Shown one piece after another: positions 7,090 to 16,251 of a stretch of DNA of 64,000 bases. The notes under the pieces were generated by a model. The model did not search any database, was not told where the DNA came from, and saw only the letters and a list, made by a program, of their open reading frames with translations. Source of the DNA: an uncultured Bacteroidia bacterium (GTDB lineage Bacteria > Bacteroidota > Bacteroidia > Bacteroidales > UBA932). Both the position numbers and the translations under genes were made by a program. The stretch lies in the NCBI GenBank assembly GCA_902769525.1, contig CACXPG010000009.1:1-64000 (forward strand). Direction: 5' to 3'. The number at the start of each line of letters is the position of its first letter. The stretch's first letter is position 1.

Positions 7090-7721
7090 TGAAAATATTT
7101 CATAGAGTCATACTGTTGGCTACCGCTTTCCTGTTTGCGGCTTCGGCCTATGCGCAGGAAGCAGAGCCTTACGAATATACCCGCAAATGGGACATAGAGG
7201 CAGGCTTCGGGCCATCTGTAATCTTCAATAAATGCGGCTATTACAAGAAAAACAACCCGGGCATTTCAGCATACGCGGAGCTTAGGCACAATCCGTCCAC
7301 CCATCCTGTAAAGCTCGGTGGCCAGCTGTCCATAACCGGCAACTGGAGAAAAACCGGCGGAACAGACTGGAAGGGAGCGGAAGAAAAGCAGCCGTTCTCC
7401 TCATGGAACGCCCTGGCCCTGGCGGAACTGCCTTTCTTCATTTCGAACAGGGCAGAAATGTTCGTCAGCGCGGGAGCGGGAATTGGCGGCTATATGGAAG
7501 GAAACAGAAGCGGCAGCGATTTCTCCCTTTGCTTTATGCCAAGAATTGGAATGGACTTCAATCACCGCTTCAGGCTGGGAGTCTACTATATGGCTGAGAA
7601 GAAGGAGTTCAGCCACCTTGGCTTTTCAATCGGGTTCATTATAGGCGGCGGACTTTACGCCAGGCCGGACAGGCCAGACAGAAGCACATTCATAGGCGCC
7701 GGAGCCGGCATCAGCTTCTAG
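7089..7721 (+). CDS. Outer-membrane beta-barrel-like protein, 210 aa
   Basis: A clear signal peptide (MKIFHRVILLATAFLFAASAYAQ) is followed by alternating amphipathic strands rich in G, F and Y, typical of small outer-membrane barrels. Examples are the WDIEAGFGPSVIF segment near the N-terminus and the glycine-rich C-terminus ending FIGAGAGISF with a terminal aromatic residue. The frame is open upstream to 6906, but that part overlaps the preceding gene; the ATG at 7089 is chosen because it starts the signal peptide. Function unknown. It converges on the next gene, with stop codons overlapping by 3 bases. Confidence 0.75.
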   Translation: MKIFHRVILLATAFLFAASAYAQEAEPYEYTRKWDIEAGFGPSVIFNKCGYYKKNNPGISAYAELRHNPSTHPVKLGGQLSITGNWRKTGGTDWKGAEEKQPFSSWNALALAELPFFISNRAEMFVSAGAGIGGYMEGNRSGSDFSLCFMPRIGMDFNHRFRLGVYYMAEKKEFSHLGFSIGFIIGGGLYARPDRPDRSTFIGAGAGISF

Positions 7722-8086
7722 TAGCGGAGGTTGCTGAACTCCATATCTTTTTCCTCTACACTGCCTTCGTGCCAGGACTTGCCGTAAGCCTCGCTTTTTA
7801 TCCTGTAACGGAACTTGTAGAAGTTTGTCCCCGACGGCGTTATGGAGTCTTGCCCTGTTATCTCCACCTTGTCTACATAGAAAGGAGAATTGATGTTGAC
7901 TGAATCTGAAAACATCTCGCTGCTAATGAGCCGCTTGATATCGTTGGCCTTGACGGTTAGTTTAGGGTCGCCGATGCCGTAATCGATGAACAGCTTAAGG
8001 CCTATGCAGCCTAAAATGAAGAGTATCAGCAGAGTCAGGCCCCATTTTTCCCACCTTCTGAGTTTCAGCTTCTTGATAAGCCCCAT
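7718..8086 (-). CDS. Single-TM hypothetical protein, 122 aa
   Basis: A basic N-terminus (KKLKLRRWEKW) precedes one membrane segment (about 16-34), then a soluble region of about 85 residues predicted mostly as strands. No family is recognised. The gene is 4 bp downstream of the zinc-ribbon/CD225 gene and probably in its transcript, and may be a partner membrane protein. Confidence 0.65.
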   Translation of the reverse strand: MGLIKKLKLRRWEKWGLTLLILFILGCIGLKLFIDYGIGDPKLTVKANDIKRLISSEMFSDSVNINSPFYVDKVEITGQDSITPSGTNFYKFRYRIKSEAYGKSWHEGSVEEKDMEFSNLRY

Positions 8087-8090
8087 ATCG

Positions 8091-8477
8091 CTAGTCTTCT
8101 ATAAATCCTCCTACATAAATAACCAGAAAACCGACAAAAGCCAGAACCAGGCCCCAGATAACAGCGCGGCGGGCGGCGCTTGCCTTGCGGTCTGCCCTTT
8201 CGTAGTCCATTACCTTGAATGAAGTCTCAGCCTGGGAAGAAAGCACTATGCCGACAATTCCCATCGGGAGACAGCAGCATAGGGTCATCAGGATAGACTC
8301 CACAAGATAGCTGCGGAACCAGCTTCTGTCAGTGGAATAGTCATTGGTGTCTGCCACAGCCTTGTCCCACGAGTATTTAGGCATAGACGCACGGTAGCTC
8401 AGGTCTGCATTGCAGACGCTGCAGCGCTTTGCGCCTTCGGGGTTTTCAGTTCCGCATTCCGGGCAATAGACAGACAT
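8091..8477 (-). CDS. Zinc-ribbon plus CD225/dispanin-like membrane protein, 128 aa
   Basis: An N-terminal zinc ribbon (CPECGTENPEGAKRCSVCNA, four cysteines at about 5, 8, 19 and 22) is joined to two membrane segments. The first has the CCCLPMGIVGIVLSSQ motif (about 68-83) of the CD225/interferon-induced transmembrane family, followed by the A-x-x-D-Y-x-x-A pattern between the helices. Bacterial members are widespread, with roles not established. It is 2 bp from the S9 peptidase gene, so peptidase, this gene and the 122-aa membrane gene may form one operon. Confidence 0.8.
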   Translation of the reverse strand: MSVYCPECGTENPEGAKRCSVCNADLSYRASMPKYSWDKAVADTNDYSTDRSWFRSYLVESILMTLCCCLPMGIVGIVLSSQAETSFKVMDYERADRKASAARRAVIWGLVLAFVGFLVIYVGGFIED

Positions 8478-8479
8478 TT

Positions 8480-10915
8480 CTACAGGTTCTTTTCAGGATA
8501 TATGCTCTCCCACCAGGAAGGATCGTCTTTCAGATACTTCTGGAACCAGGCCATAATGGTGTTGCTCCACTTGATTCTCTTGCCGTATTCCAGAATCCAG
8601 TGGTTTTCTCCCTTCACTTCCACGAAAGCGACTTCCCTGCCCAGAATCTTCAGGGCGGTGAACATCTGGATACTCTCGATGTGAGGCACGTTGGTGTCTG
8701 CAGAACCGTGAAGCAGAAGCAGCGGAGTATGGATCTTGTCCGCGTTGAAAAGCGGAGAATGCTTGGTGTACATGTCCGGATTGTTCCAAGGATAGCTCTC
8801 GGCGCTGGCAACGTGGCCGTAGGAATAACCCCAATAGCCTTCTCCCCAGTAACTTGCAATGTTGCTTATTCCGGCATGGGAAACGGCGCAGGCGAAGATG
8901 TCTGTCTTGGTCTGAAGATACTGCGTCATGAATCCGCCGTAGCTGGCTCCGATGCAGCCGATCTTGTCACGGTTTACAAACGGATGGGCATCGCAGAACT
9001 TCTTCACGCCTTCAATGATATCGTCAGCCACGTAATCGCCCCAGGTCTCCACGTGGCGGGCGGAGAACTTCTGCCCGAATCCGATGGCCCCGCTTGGCTG
9101 GATCACATAAACGACATAGCCCAGAGAAGCATAGTACTGCTGAGGGTAACGGCTTTCAAGAGAGCGGGTTGTAGGAGTGCAACCACCATAGTAGTTGACA
9201 ATCATCGGATACTTCTTCTCCGGATCGAATCCGGGAGGAAGATAGAACCTTCCCTGAATCTCGTCGCCGAGGCGGTTGGTGAAGCTCCAGGCCTTGCACT
9301 CGCCCATTATCACGTCTTCATATTTGTCTGCGGAAACATCTTCCAGCAGATAGTCCTTGTCTTTCTTTACGTCCTTGATGTAAAGCTTTGATGGAGATGA
9401 CGCTCCGCCACCCACATAGCACATCGTCTCACCCTTTTCCGGCAGGTTCCAGGAAGTCACTACTTCAGGCATCTGGCTCAGTTTGCGGCTTTTACCCGTC
9501 TTCGGGTCAAAAGTGTACAGAGTCTTGAATTCGCCTTCTGTAACTCCGGCATAGATCTTTCCGTCCTTGCGGTTCCACACCACCCCGTCTATTGAAGGGT
9601 CAAAGTTCCTGGTAAGGCATCTTGCGCTGCGGCTGGCTATGTCAAATATGTACATCTGTATATCGTACATATTCGGAGTCTGGCCAGGGGTCATGTTGCC
9701 GATGCCGCCGAAGGTCTCCGGAGAGCCCAGAACCAGAAGGCTCTTGGCATCAGGAGAGAACATCGCCCTGGAAAGGAAACCGTCGCCTTTGATTATGGTG
9801 TCTACTGCCCAGGTCTCAAGGTCAACGATGCAGACATCGGTGCTGTGGGACGGCCTTTTCTGAACCTGAAGGTTCCTTATTCCCACAAGCATATATCTGG
9901 AATCATCTGAAATATCCATAGGATAGACTTCCTTGCTGCCGAAAGAGAGTCTTCTGAGGCTGCCTGTCTCAAGGTCGTAATAGCTCATGTAGGTGCGGTC
10001 TCTCCATCCCGGCTGCCTGTCGTCCGGATCCAGAATCTGGTAAACGTTCTCGTCTTCCTTAGGGCCTTCTGATTCCTCGGCGACAATCATGAACTTCATG
10101 TTAGGAACGAGGAATATGTTTCCCTTTGGCAGGTTCTCGGCGACCAGTTCGTCAGCTCCGCCCGGCGTGGCTTTCCAGAGCTTGCGGTTACCGTCCTCAG
10201 TCTCATACCAGGCGTACTCGTTTCCGCCGTTGAGCCAGAAGATGCCGCCCTTTTCCCTGAGGACTTTCCCGGTGGCGACTTCCTTAAGCTGAGTCTTGCG
10301 GGTGCTCTTGGCCTTGCGGTCTGTATCTGAAGTGTTTACGATAATATACTGACCATTTTCGGAAATGCTTGCATTCCCCATCTTCTCGCCGTAAAGGACC
10401 TCGTCCATCCCGAAGAAATGCTTCGGAGAAAGACTCCAGGCAATCTCGCTGTCTGATTTGAGAGTTACGAAAAGGGAATCCTTGCCCTCTCCGTCGCCGA
10501 GCACCTTGATGTCTATGCGGTGCTGCCTCGGGTCCAGCTTGAGCCCCTTGAGCGGACTTTCCTTGCCGTCCAGGTATGCCTTGTGGTTTCCGGCTCCCTT
10601 TATCTCCACATCCACCTTTTTGAAATTCAGGTCGTTGATAAAGAAGGAGAACACTCCTTCGCTCTTGCCTTCACAGGCCGGGACTGCACCCGCCGGGACT
10701 TCTGATGTCTGCCTGCCTTTAAGCGGAGCGGCGTCCATAAGGCTCTTGGCATCGAAAGCCTTTCCTTGGGCATCCTTGGTCTCGAACAGTGGAGAAGACA
10801 CCTTGTAAGGTCCGGCGTAATTGAACCTGTCCACCACCGTGCTTGTCTTCTGAGAATATGAAACCGGGGCAACCAGCAGCAGTACTGCAGCAAACAAAGT
10901 TTTATTAATGGTCAT
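8480..10915 (-). CDS. Secreted S9-family prolyl oligopeptidase-like peptidase, 811 aa
   Basis: A signal peptide (TLFAAVLLLVAPVSYSQ) is followed by a beta-propeller region and an alpha/beta-hydrolase domain (about 560-811). The catalytic triad is visible as Ser658 (GASYGG), Asp740 (GSADTNVP) and His772 (ENHW). Such enzymes cleave peptides, often after proline, and in Bacteroidetes commonly act in the periplasm in protein catabolism. Exact specificity (DPP-IV-like or acylaminoacyl-like) is not clear. It is the second gene of a minus-strand group beginning with the lipoprotein that starts at 11696. Confidence 0.92.
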   Translation of the reverse strand: MTINKTLFAAVLLLVAPVSYSQKTSTVVDRFNYAGPYKVSSPLFETKDAQGKAFDAKSLMDAAPLKGRQTSEVPAGAVPACEGKSEGVFSFFINDLNFKKVDVEIKGAGNHKAYLDGKESPLKGLKLDPRQHRIDIKVLGDGEGKDSLFVTLKSDSEIAWSLSPKHFFGMDEVLYGEKMGNASISENGQYIIVNTSDTDRKAKSTRKTQLKEVATGKVLREKGGIFWLNGGNEYAWYETEDGNRKLWKATPGGADELVAENLPKGNIFLVPNMKFMIVAEESEGPKEDENVYQILDPDDRQPGWRDRTYMSYYDLETGSLRRLSFGSKEVYPMDISDDSRYMLVGIRNLQVQKRPSHSTDVCIVDLETWAVDTIIKGDGFLSRAMFSPDAKSLLVLGSPETFGGIGNMTPGQTPNMYDIQMYIFDIASRSARCLTRNFDPSIDGVVWNRKDGKIYAGVTEGEFKTLYTFDPKTGKSRKLSQMPEVVTSWNLPEKGETMCYVGGGASSPSKLYIKDVKKDKDYLLEDVSADKYEDVIMGECKAWSFTNRLGDEIQGRFYLPPGFDPEKKYPMIVNYYGGCTPTTRSLESRYPQQYYASLGYVVYVIQPSGAIGFGQKFSARHVETWGDYVADDIIEGVKKFCDAHPFVNRDKIGCIGASYGGFMTQYLQTKTDIFACAVSHAGISNIASYWGEGYWGYSYGHVASAESYPWNNPDMYTKHSPLFNADKIHTPLLLLHGSADTNVPHIESIQMFTALKILGREVAFVEVKGENHWILEYGKRIKWSNTIMAWFQKYLKDDPSWWESIYPEKNL

Positions 10916-10928
10916 ATCGCGATAATGA

Positions 10929-11696
10929 TTACTGTATTTCTATTCCGTGTTCTGAAGCCTCTTTCCTGACTCTTTCCATATAAGATGAGAACCACTCGTC
11001 ATAAGAAGCCTTGTATTTCGGGTTCTTCTTGAGCATCTTCTGAAGATTAGAGATGTTGTTGAGATAGATGCCGACTTCTTCCGGGTTTTCCTTGAATATG
11101 GTGCCTTCGTCATAAGTAGGGACAAAGACCTCCACTTCATCGAGCAATTTGTCCATGCCGTTGGCGTCAAGTTCCTGGAAGTGCTTGATCTGGCCGGCTA
11201 TGTATTTACGGGCCTCTTCTGTCTCCCTGGTCGGAGTGGCGCTCTTCCAGATGACATCGGCAATGTACCACTCGCCGTCCTTGAACTCAAGAAGCAGGGT
11301 ATACCTGAATTCGTAGCAAGGAGGATCCTCATAGAAAAGGTCTGCCTCGGCCTTTGTGCCATCTATCATCCTGATCTTTTCTATTGTAAGCGTCCTCTCT
11401 ACCGGATTGCACACGTCAAAGACCTTTCCGCTCCACTGGAAGTCCATATACACGTCATTGGCGATGTATTTCAGACAATCTATCTCCCTGTACAGGCCGA
11501 GCAAAGTGTCAGTGTAGAAAAGCGGCCTTTGTTTCAGGCCTATATGTTCGGTCTTCATCATTTGCTCCACCCTCTGCTTCACATACTTGGCTGTAAGTTT
11601 ATCAGGTCCTTGGGCGGTCTTTCCGTTGTTTTTGCAGGAAAGTGCGCAGACGGCAAGACAAAGGGCTGCGCATGCAATGATTTTTGTTGCTTTCAT
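10929..11696 (-). CDS. Hypothetical lipoprotein, 255 aa
   Basis: The start at 11696 (MKATKII) gives a signal with a lipobox-like ALSC (Cys21), so export and lipidation are likely; the longer frame to 11720 would add eight residues. The mature part has mixed charge with a DUF-like pattern of strands (for example YRYTLLLEFKDGEWYIADVIW-type segment at about 130-150) that resembles small NTF2-like folds, but I would not assign it. It sits 13 bp upstream of the S9 peptidase gene. A TTTG-N21-TAGTTTTG promoter lies about 30 bp before the start. Confidence 0.7.
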   Translation of the reverse strand: MKATKIIACAALCLAVCALSCKNNGKTAQGPDKLTAKYVKQRVEQMMKTEHIGLKQRPLFYTDTLLGLYREIDCLKYIANDVYMDFQWSGKVFDVCNPVERTLTIEKIRMIDGTKAEADLFYEDPPCYEFRYTLLLEFKDGEWYIADVIWKSATPTRETEEARKYIAGQIKHFQELDANGMDKLLDEVEVFVPTYDEGTIFKENPEEVGIYLNNISNLQKMLKKNPKYKASYDEWFSSYMERVRKEASEHGIEIQ

Positions 11697-11725
11697 ATTG
11701 ATTCCAAATAATTTTTGCAATTTAG

Positions 11726-11758
11726 CAAAACTATTTGAATTATCTTTGACAAGGCAAA
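11726..11758 (-). promoter_or_regulatory. Promoter for the lipoprotein-S9 peptidase group (divergent region)
   Basis: On the minus strand TTTG (11755-11758), 21 bases, then TAGTTTTG (11726-11733) fit the Bacteroidetes housekeeping promoter. A TATCTTTG -7-like box for the plus-strand phosphoesterase lies within the same stretch (11741-11748), so the two promoters overlap. Confidence 0.55.
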
Positions 11759-11770
11759 ATCACCAGACAA

Positions 11771-13129
11771 ATGAAAAGACACTTCATACTTGCGATACTC
11801 TCGTTAACCGCCATCCTTCTGGCAGGAAACGTATCATATTCCCAGTACAGGGAAAACAATGAAACATTCAACATTCCTGTCGATACTTCAGGGCGCTATA
11901 TCTTCAGCGTAAACACCTGCCCTGGAGAAGACTGCTCCACCCAGATGAACGTGAGCTTTGCCGCAGACAGGAACATCTCCGAATGTTATGTCTATCTGGT
12001 TTCCAGCCGCAAGAAGCGCTCGGCCGGAGGCTACAGGCTTCTTCCGTCAGAACTGACGCTCTGCACGGTTTACGACAGCATCTATTCCAAGAAGGCCAAT
12101 GGGGAGAATTTCTACGAAGATGCCGTCTTCCACAAGTTCAGCTGCTCTTTCAAGAACCTAAAGCCCGATACCCGGTACGACTACTGGATTGTGGCCACAT
12201 ACAAAGACCAGTACGAGATTCAGCGATACACTGCTTCAAAGACCTACACTTTCACCACAGCCGGAAAAAAGGAATGGAGCGCCTGCATAATCTCCGACTA
12301 CCATTGCTATCCTCCTCTGCCTAAAAGGCTGACCTCGGCGATGAATATGGTGCAGACTGTAAACTCCTATGCCGAAAGCAAAAACAAGAGTGGATTCGAC
12401 TGGGTGCTTCATCTTGGAGACGTGTGCGCCTGGGGCGGAAGCTGGTCTTTCTGGAAATATATGTACAGCCAGGACGCTTTCAAAAGCTATATGTGGGCGG
12501 GCCTTAACGGCAACCACGACAACATGTCCAGGAAATACCAGTTGACCAACCAGTACTTCAAGAACGCTACGGCCAACCCTCTCAACGGATACGATGGAGA
12601 AGAAGGAGTCTGCTACCACTTCACTTACGGCAACACCCTGTTCGTGATGCTCAACAGCGAGAGCATGAGAGACAGCACCGGTCTTGCCAAAGCCCAGGAG
12701 TGGACCCGCAAAGTCCTCAAAGAGAGCAATGCCAAGTTCAAGGTTGTATGCGAACATTATCAGTGGTTCTTCGGGGAAAGCGGCAAGACCAGCCAGTACA
12801 GGCGATGGAAAGACCTGTTTGACGAATGCGGAGTTGACCTGGCCCTGGGAGCCAACAACCATATCTATGTCCGTTCTCGGAAACTGTTTAAAGACCAGAT
12901 CGCGGAGAACGGTCCCGGAACTGTTTATCTTCAAACTCCTTCTTCAGACAATGAAAGAGGAATGGAGATGGGAGAACTCACCCACAACCAGGATATAATA
13001 GCAAAGCGCTGGACGGAAGGCGGCAGGACAGTCGGAGCCATGCTTATGGAGGTTGACAAGCATTCCATCACCCTAACCCTGCTGGACAGAGAGGGAAATG
13101 TGGTGGATTCTGCCGTGATACAGAAATAG
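11771..13129 (+). CDS. Secreted calcineurin-like metallophosphoesterase, 452 aa
   Basis: A signal peptide (to about residue 25, ending VSYSQ) precedes a fibronectin-like N-terminal domain of the purple-acid-phosphatase type (about 30-165). The metallophosphoesterase domain carries the metal-binding motifs in order: SDYH (about 176), LGDV (about 217), GNHD (about 247), VVCEHYQW (about 323) and NNHIY (about 365), corresponding to D-x-H, GDxx, GNHD, H and H. It would hydrolyse phosphate esters in the periplasm; substrate unknown. The gene is alone on its strand, convergent with the TPR gene, with 1 bp between stops. Confidence 0.88.
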   Translation: MKRHFILAILSLTAILLAGNVSYSQYRENNETFNIPVDTSGRYIFSVNTCPGEDCSTQMNVSFAADRNISECYVYLVSSRKKRSAGGYRLLPSELTLCTVYDSIYSKKANGENFYEDAVFHKFSCSFKNLKPDTRYDYWIVATYKDQYEIQRYTASKTYTFTTAGKKEWSACIISDYHCYPPLPKRLTSAMNMVQTVNSYAESKNKSGFDWVLHLGDVCAWGGSWSFWKYMYSQDAFKSYMWAGLNGNHDNMSRKYQLTNQYFKNATANPLNGYDGEEGVCYHFTYGNTLFVMLNSESMRDSTGLAKAQEWTRKVLKESNAKFKVVCEHYQWFFGESGKTSQYRRWKDLFDECGVDLALGANNHIYVRSRKLFKDQIAENGPGTVYLQTPSSDNERGMEMGELTHNQDIIAKRWTEGGRTVGAMLMEVDKHSITLTLLDREGNVVDSAVIQK

Positions 13130-13130
13130 A

Positions 13131-15161
13131 CTACTGCTTCTTGATGCAGTATTTGCTGATAACGCTGTAGGCCTCCGGCACTCCCAGCTCTCCGGCCTTG
13201 CTCATATCCAGACATCCTTTCTCGCTGTCCTTGAGGTAAATCAGGACAAGCCCCCTGTTGTAATAGGCTTCCGGAAGTGACGGATAGAGCTGTATGGCCT
13301 TGGTGTATTGAAGTATGGCTTCAGGAAGGTCTGAAGACAAGGTGTAGAGGTTTCCAAGATTATAATAGGAGTACGGAAACTCCGGCATAAGAGCCGCGGC
13401 TTTTTTCATATCGTGGATTGCTGCCGTATAGTCGTAGGTGGAGCGGCTTTCGTTAACTCTGGCTCGAGCCGTACGGGAGTTGTCCAGAGACAGAACCTGG
13501 ACATTCTGCTCCATGGACGAAATGAAGTCTATCATTTCTGCCTGCAGCGCACCCCTGTTTATGTAGAAGAACGGATTGTCTGTCTGAAGGCTGACAGCCC
13601 TGTCATAATCGCCCAAAGCCTCGTTGTAGCGGTTCTGGGAATCGTTCACAAGGGCCCTGGAGAAGTACAGCAGAGCGTCTATGGCATCCTCCCTGCCCTG
13701 AAGGTCTGCAATGGCCTTGTTCAGGGAATCCCTCTGCCGCTTTTCGGACTTGTTCATCTGAGGAGTGTCGTACGAGTGCCTTACAGCAGCCAGACGCGAT
13801 GCAACAGGAAGGTCGTCTATAAAGTTCTCCATAGGTATAGACTCATATCTTCCGTCCATAGCCATCCTCTCCTGCTTGTTCTCGGCCAGATTGAACTTGA
13901 ACAGCGGCTTGAGCTGAATGTCCACATCCCTGTACTGGAGAAGCTCGTTGTTTGCAAAATCTTTCTTGGCGAAGTCACTCTCCAGGGAAATCATCTTGTC
14001 AAACCTCTTGGTTGTGTCCGCAAACATCTGAAGTGAAGCGGAGTCCTTGGTCTTCACCCTGTATTCTCTAACCTTTTCCTTCGCGATTTCCTCATCCCTG
14101 CGGGCTGAGTTGTACTGCCCCAGCTGTGCCTTGGCGTATGCCCTGTTCATATAGGCCTTTGCGAAGTCCGGATACAGGTTGATGCACTGGGAATAGTCGT
14201 CCATCGCGTCGCGGTACTTCTTCATCTGGAGAAACACCCCAGCCCTGTTGAAATAAGCCAGCACGTTCTGCGGATTTACTGCTATTACTCTGTCATAATC
14301 TTCCAGAGCGTTGTCGTAATCCCCTATCTGTGAGCGTATCAAAGCCCTGTTGTAAAGCGTGAGGGCATTGCCCGGCTCGTATTCCAGCACCTTGTTCAGA
14401 TCCTCCATCGCCCCGTCTATGTTGTTGCGCTCGTAGCGGATGAGAGCCCTGTTGAAAAATGCGAACGTATTGGCGGTATCCAGCTTGATTGCCTTGTCCA
14501 GATCTGCTGTTGCCAGTGAATCCAGGTTCTGCATAAAATAAATCCTGGAACGGCGGATATATCCTTCCGGGTCGCTGATATTCAGGCTTATTGCCTTGTT
14601 ATAGTCCTCCAGGGCCTTGAGAGTGTCGCCGAGGAAAGTATAAGCCGCACCTCTATTCAGATAGGCGTCCGGCTCGTTCTTTTCCTGACGTATGAACTTG
14701 TTGAAGTCCTCCACGGCCTTCTCGAACTGCTGGGAAAGGAAATATGTCACTCCCCTGCTGAAATAAAGTCCCGTGTAGCTTGGCCTCAGGTCCACCGCCT
14801 CTTCCAGGTCTTTGAGCGCCGCCTCGTACTTTCCAGTCCTGCTCAGCGTAATAGCCCTGTAATGATATGCCGGAGTATACAGTGGATTAAGGCTCAGCGA
14901 TTTGTCAAAATCCCGCTCCGCCCCTATGAAATCTCCAAGGTTATACTTTGCGATACCCCTGAAAAAGTAAGCGTCATAAAGCGTGGAGTCTATCCTGACC
15001 AGCGTGTTGAAATTGTCTATGGCTGAAGAATACTTTCCGTCAATCAGCATCTGCCTACCCCTCAAGAAGAACTGGTCTATGTCATACTGCGCAAAAGCCC
15101 TCACAGGAGCAAGGCAAGCCAGCACCCAAAGAACAAGACCTATCGCAAAACTTCTTTTCAT
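13131..15161 (-). CDS. Exported tetratricopeptide-repeat protein, about 676 aa
   Basis: A signal peptide ending RAFAQ is followed by about ten consecutive TPR units (residues about 25-370, with motifs such as AYFFRGIAKYNLGDF and PDAYLNRGAAYTFLGD), a non-repeat central part (about 380-475) and further TPRs to the C-terminus. It should be a periplasmic or outer-membrane scaffold for protein assembly. Three ATGs lie in frame (15176, 15164, 15161). The TATCTTTG -7 box at 15178-15185 makes the first unlikely, so 15161 is given here. Partner unknown. Confidence 0.85.
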   Translation of the reverse strand: MKRSFAIGLVLWVLACLAPVRAFAQYDIDQFFLRGRQMLIDGKYSSAIDNFNTLVRIDSTLYDAYFFRGIAKYNLGDFIGAERDFDKSLSLNPLYTPAYHYRAITLSRTGKYEAALKDLEEAVDLRPSYTGLYFSRGVTYFLSQQFEKAVEDFNKFIRQEKNEPDAYLNRGAAYTFLGDTLKALEDYNKAISLNISDPEGYIRRSRIYFMQNLDSLATADLDKAIKLDTANTFAFFNRALIRYERNNIDGAMEDLNKVLEYEPGNALTLYNRALIRSQIGDYDNALEDYDRVIAVNPQNVLAYFNRAGVFLQMKKYRDAMDDYSQCINLYPDFAKAYMNRAYAKAQLGQYNSARRDEEIAKEKVREYRVKTKDSASLQMFADTTKRFDKMISLESDFAKKDFANNELLQYRDVDIQLKPLFKFNLAENKQERMAMDGRYESIPMENFIDDLPVASRLAAVRHSYDTPQMNKSEKRQRDSLNKAIADLQGREDAIDALLYFSRALVNDSQNRYNEALGDYDRAVSLQTDNPFFYINRGALQAEMIDFISSMEQNVQVLSLDNSRTARARVNESRSTYDYTAAIHDMKKAAALMPEFPYSYYNLGNLYTLSSDLPEAILQYTKAIQLYPSLPEAYYNRGLVLIYLKDSEKGCLDMSKAGELGVPEAYSVISKYCIKKQ

Positions 15162-15177
15162 CATAATGACATCCATA

Positions 15178-15216
15178 CAAAGATAATGCTAATCGCGGAA
15201 AAAAGTCATAACTTTG
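15178..15216. promoter_or_regulatory. Divergent promoter region between TPR and M28-like genes
   Basis: TATCTTTG on the minus strand (complement of 15178-15185) and TAACTTTG on the plus strand (15209-15216) both match the Bacteroidetes -7 element TAnnTTTG and point away from each other. No good -33 elements are seen. The positions decide the start choices of both neighbours. Confidence 0.5.
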
Positions 15217-15243
15217 TCAAATATGCAATCTGTGTCAAGAAAT

Positions 15244-16239
15244 ATGTTATTCAGGCTTATGCTTATTGCGGGATTCTTTCTCCTGCTGCCGGGCAGTCTG
15301 TCCGCCCAGCAGAACAGTTCCGTATCAGAAGCCCAGAAACTGATTTCAAAGCAGAGTCTTAAGAATACTATGGTTTCTTTGACAGACCCTCTGCTCAAGG
15401 GAAGAGAGAGCGGAACGGAAGAGATAAAAAGAGGACTGGAAGTAATAGCAGATGCTTTCTACGACGCAGGAGTGAGGATGAGGGGAGAGTCCTACCTGTA
15501 TGGTTTCTGGTACTGGAAAGGAAATGAAAGAGCATTGGGAATCAACGCAATAGGAATTATTCCGGCGGATTCTTCCATTGTTTCCCCAAAGACACTGGTC
15601 CTTGGCGCGCATTACGACGGGCTGGGAGTTCTGGGCGGAAGAGTGTATCCTGGAGCTGACAACAACGCCTCGGGAGTTGCGGCCCTGATTGAGGTGGGAA
15701 AAGCGCTGGCTGCTATGGCGGCGGAAGGAAAACATCCAAAGTGCAACATCTGCCTTGTGGCTTTTGACGCAAAGCAGCTGGAGTGTCTGGGAAGTTCAAG
15801 ATTCCTCTCGGAACAGACAGCAGACATATCCTCGATATCGCTGATGATAAACCTGGACCAGATAGGAACCACACTAGCACCGCCGAAAGAAGCAGAGACA
15901 GGAGAGCTGCTGCCGAAGAACTACCTGCTGTTTCTTGGCATAGACAACGCAGATGATTCTGTGAAGAAATGCTTTGTGGAAAGCAATAGTGCAGATGAGC
16001 CTATTGTGCTGGATTTCACCTGTTACGGGAACAAGAAAGTTCACGATATGCTGTACGAGATGGGAGACCAGGTTTCCTTCCGGGATGCAGGTATACCGGC
16101 CATCGTGATAACCAGCGGAGTGCACAAGTATACCAATAAGGCGTCAGACGATATCAAGACAATAAACTTCAATGCCCTGACGGAAAGATGCAAGTTCATT
16201 TTCAGGGCGGTGTGCAAGATTTCAGGAATGGCGGAGTAG
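15244..16239 (+). CDS. M28-family peptidase homologue lacking catalytic glutamates, 331 aa
   Basis: A signal peptide (MLFRLMLIAGFFLLLPGSLSAQ) precedes an M28 aminopeptidase-like fold. Zinc-ligand positions are kept: His123 (GAHYD), Asp139 (GADNN), Asp205 (NLDQIG) and a late histidine in GVHKY. At the place of the usual Glu-Glu (catalytic base plus zinc ligand) the sequence is FDAKQLECLGSS, giving Lys177-Gln178. An active aminopeptidase is therefore unlikely; it may bind peptides or have another role. ATG codons at 15223 and 15244 are possible; the -7 box at 15209-15216 favours the latter. It ends 12 bp before uvrB. Confidence 0.8.
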   Translation: MLFRLMLIAGFFLLLPGSLSAQQNSSVSEAQKLISKQSLKNTMVSLTDPLLKGRESGTEEIKRGLEVIADAFYDAGVRMRGESYLYGFWYWKGNERALGINAIGIIPADSSIVSPKTLVLGAHYDGLGVLGGRVYPGADNNASGVAALIEVGKALAAMAAEGKHPKCNICLVAFDAKQLECLGSSRFLSEQTADISSISLMINLDQIGTTLAPPKEAETGELLPKNYLLFLGIDNADDSVKKCFVESNSADEPIVLDFTCYGNKKVHDMLYEMGDQVSFRDAGIPAIVITSGVHKYTNKASDDIKTINFNALTERCKFIFRAVCKISGMAE

Positions 16240-16251
16240 ACAAGACAGATT

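Noticed and set aside
8429..9391. Long plus-strand frame (320 codons) opposite the S9 peptidase
   Set aside because: It is the antisense frame of a strongly conserved gene; composition reflects the other strand.
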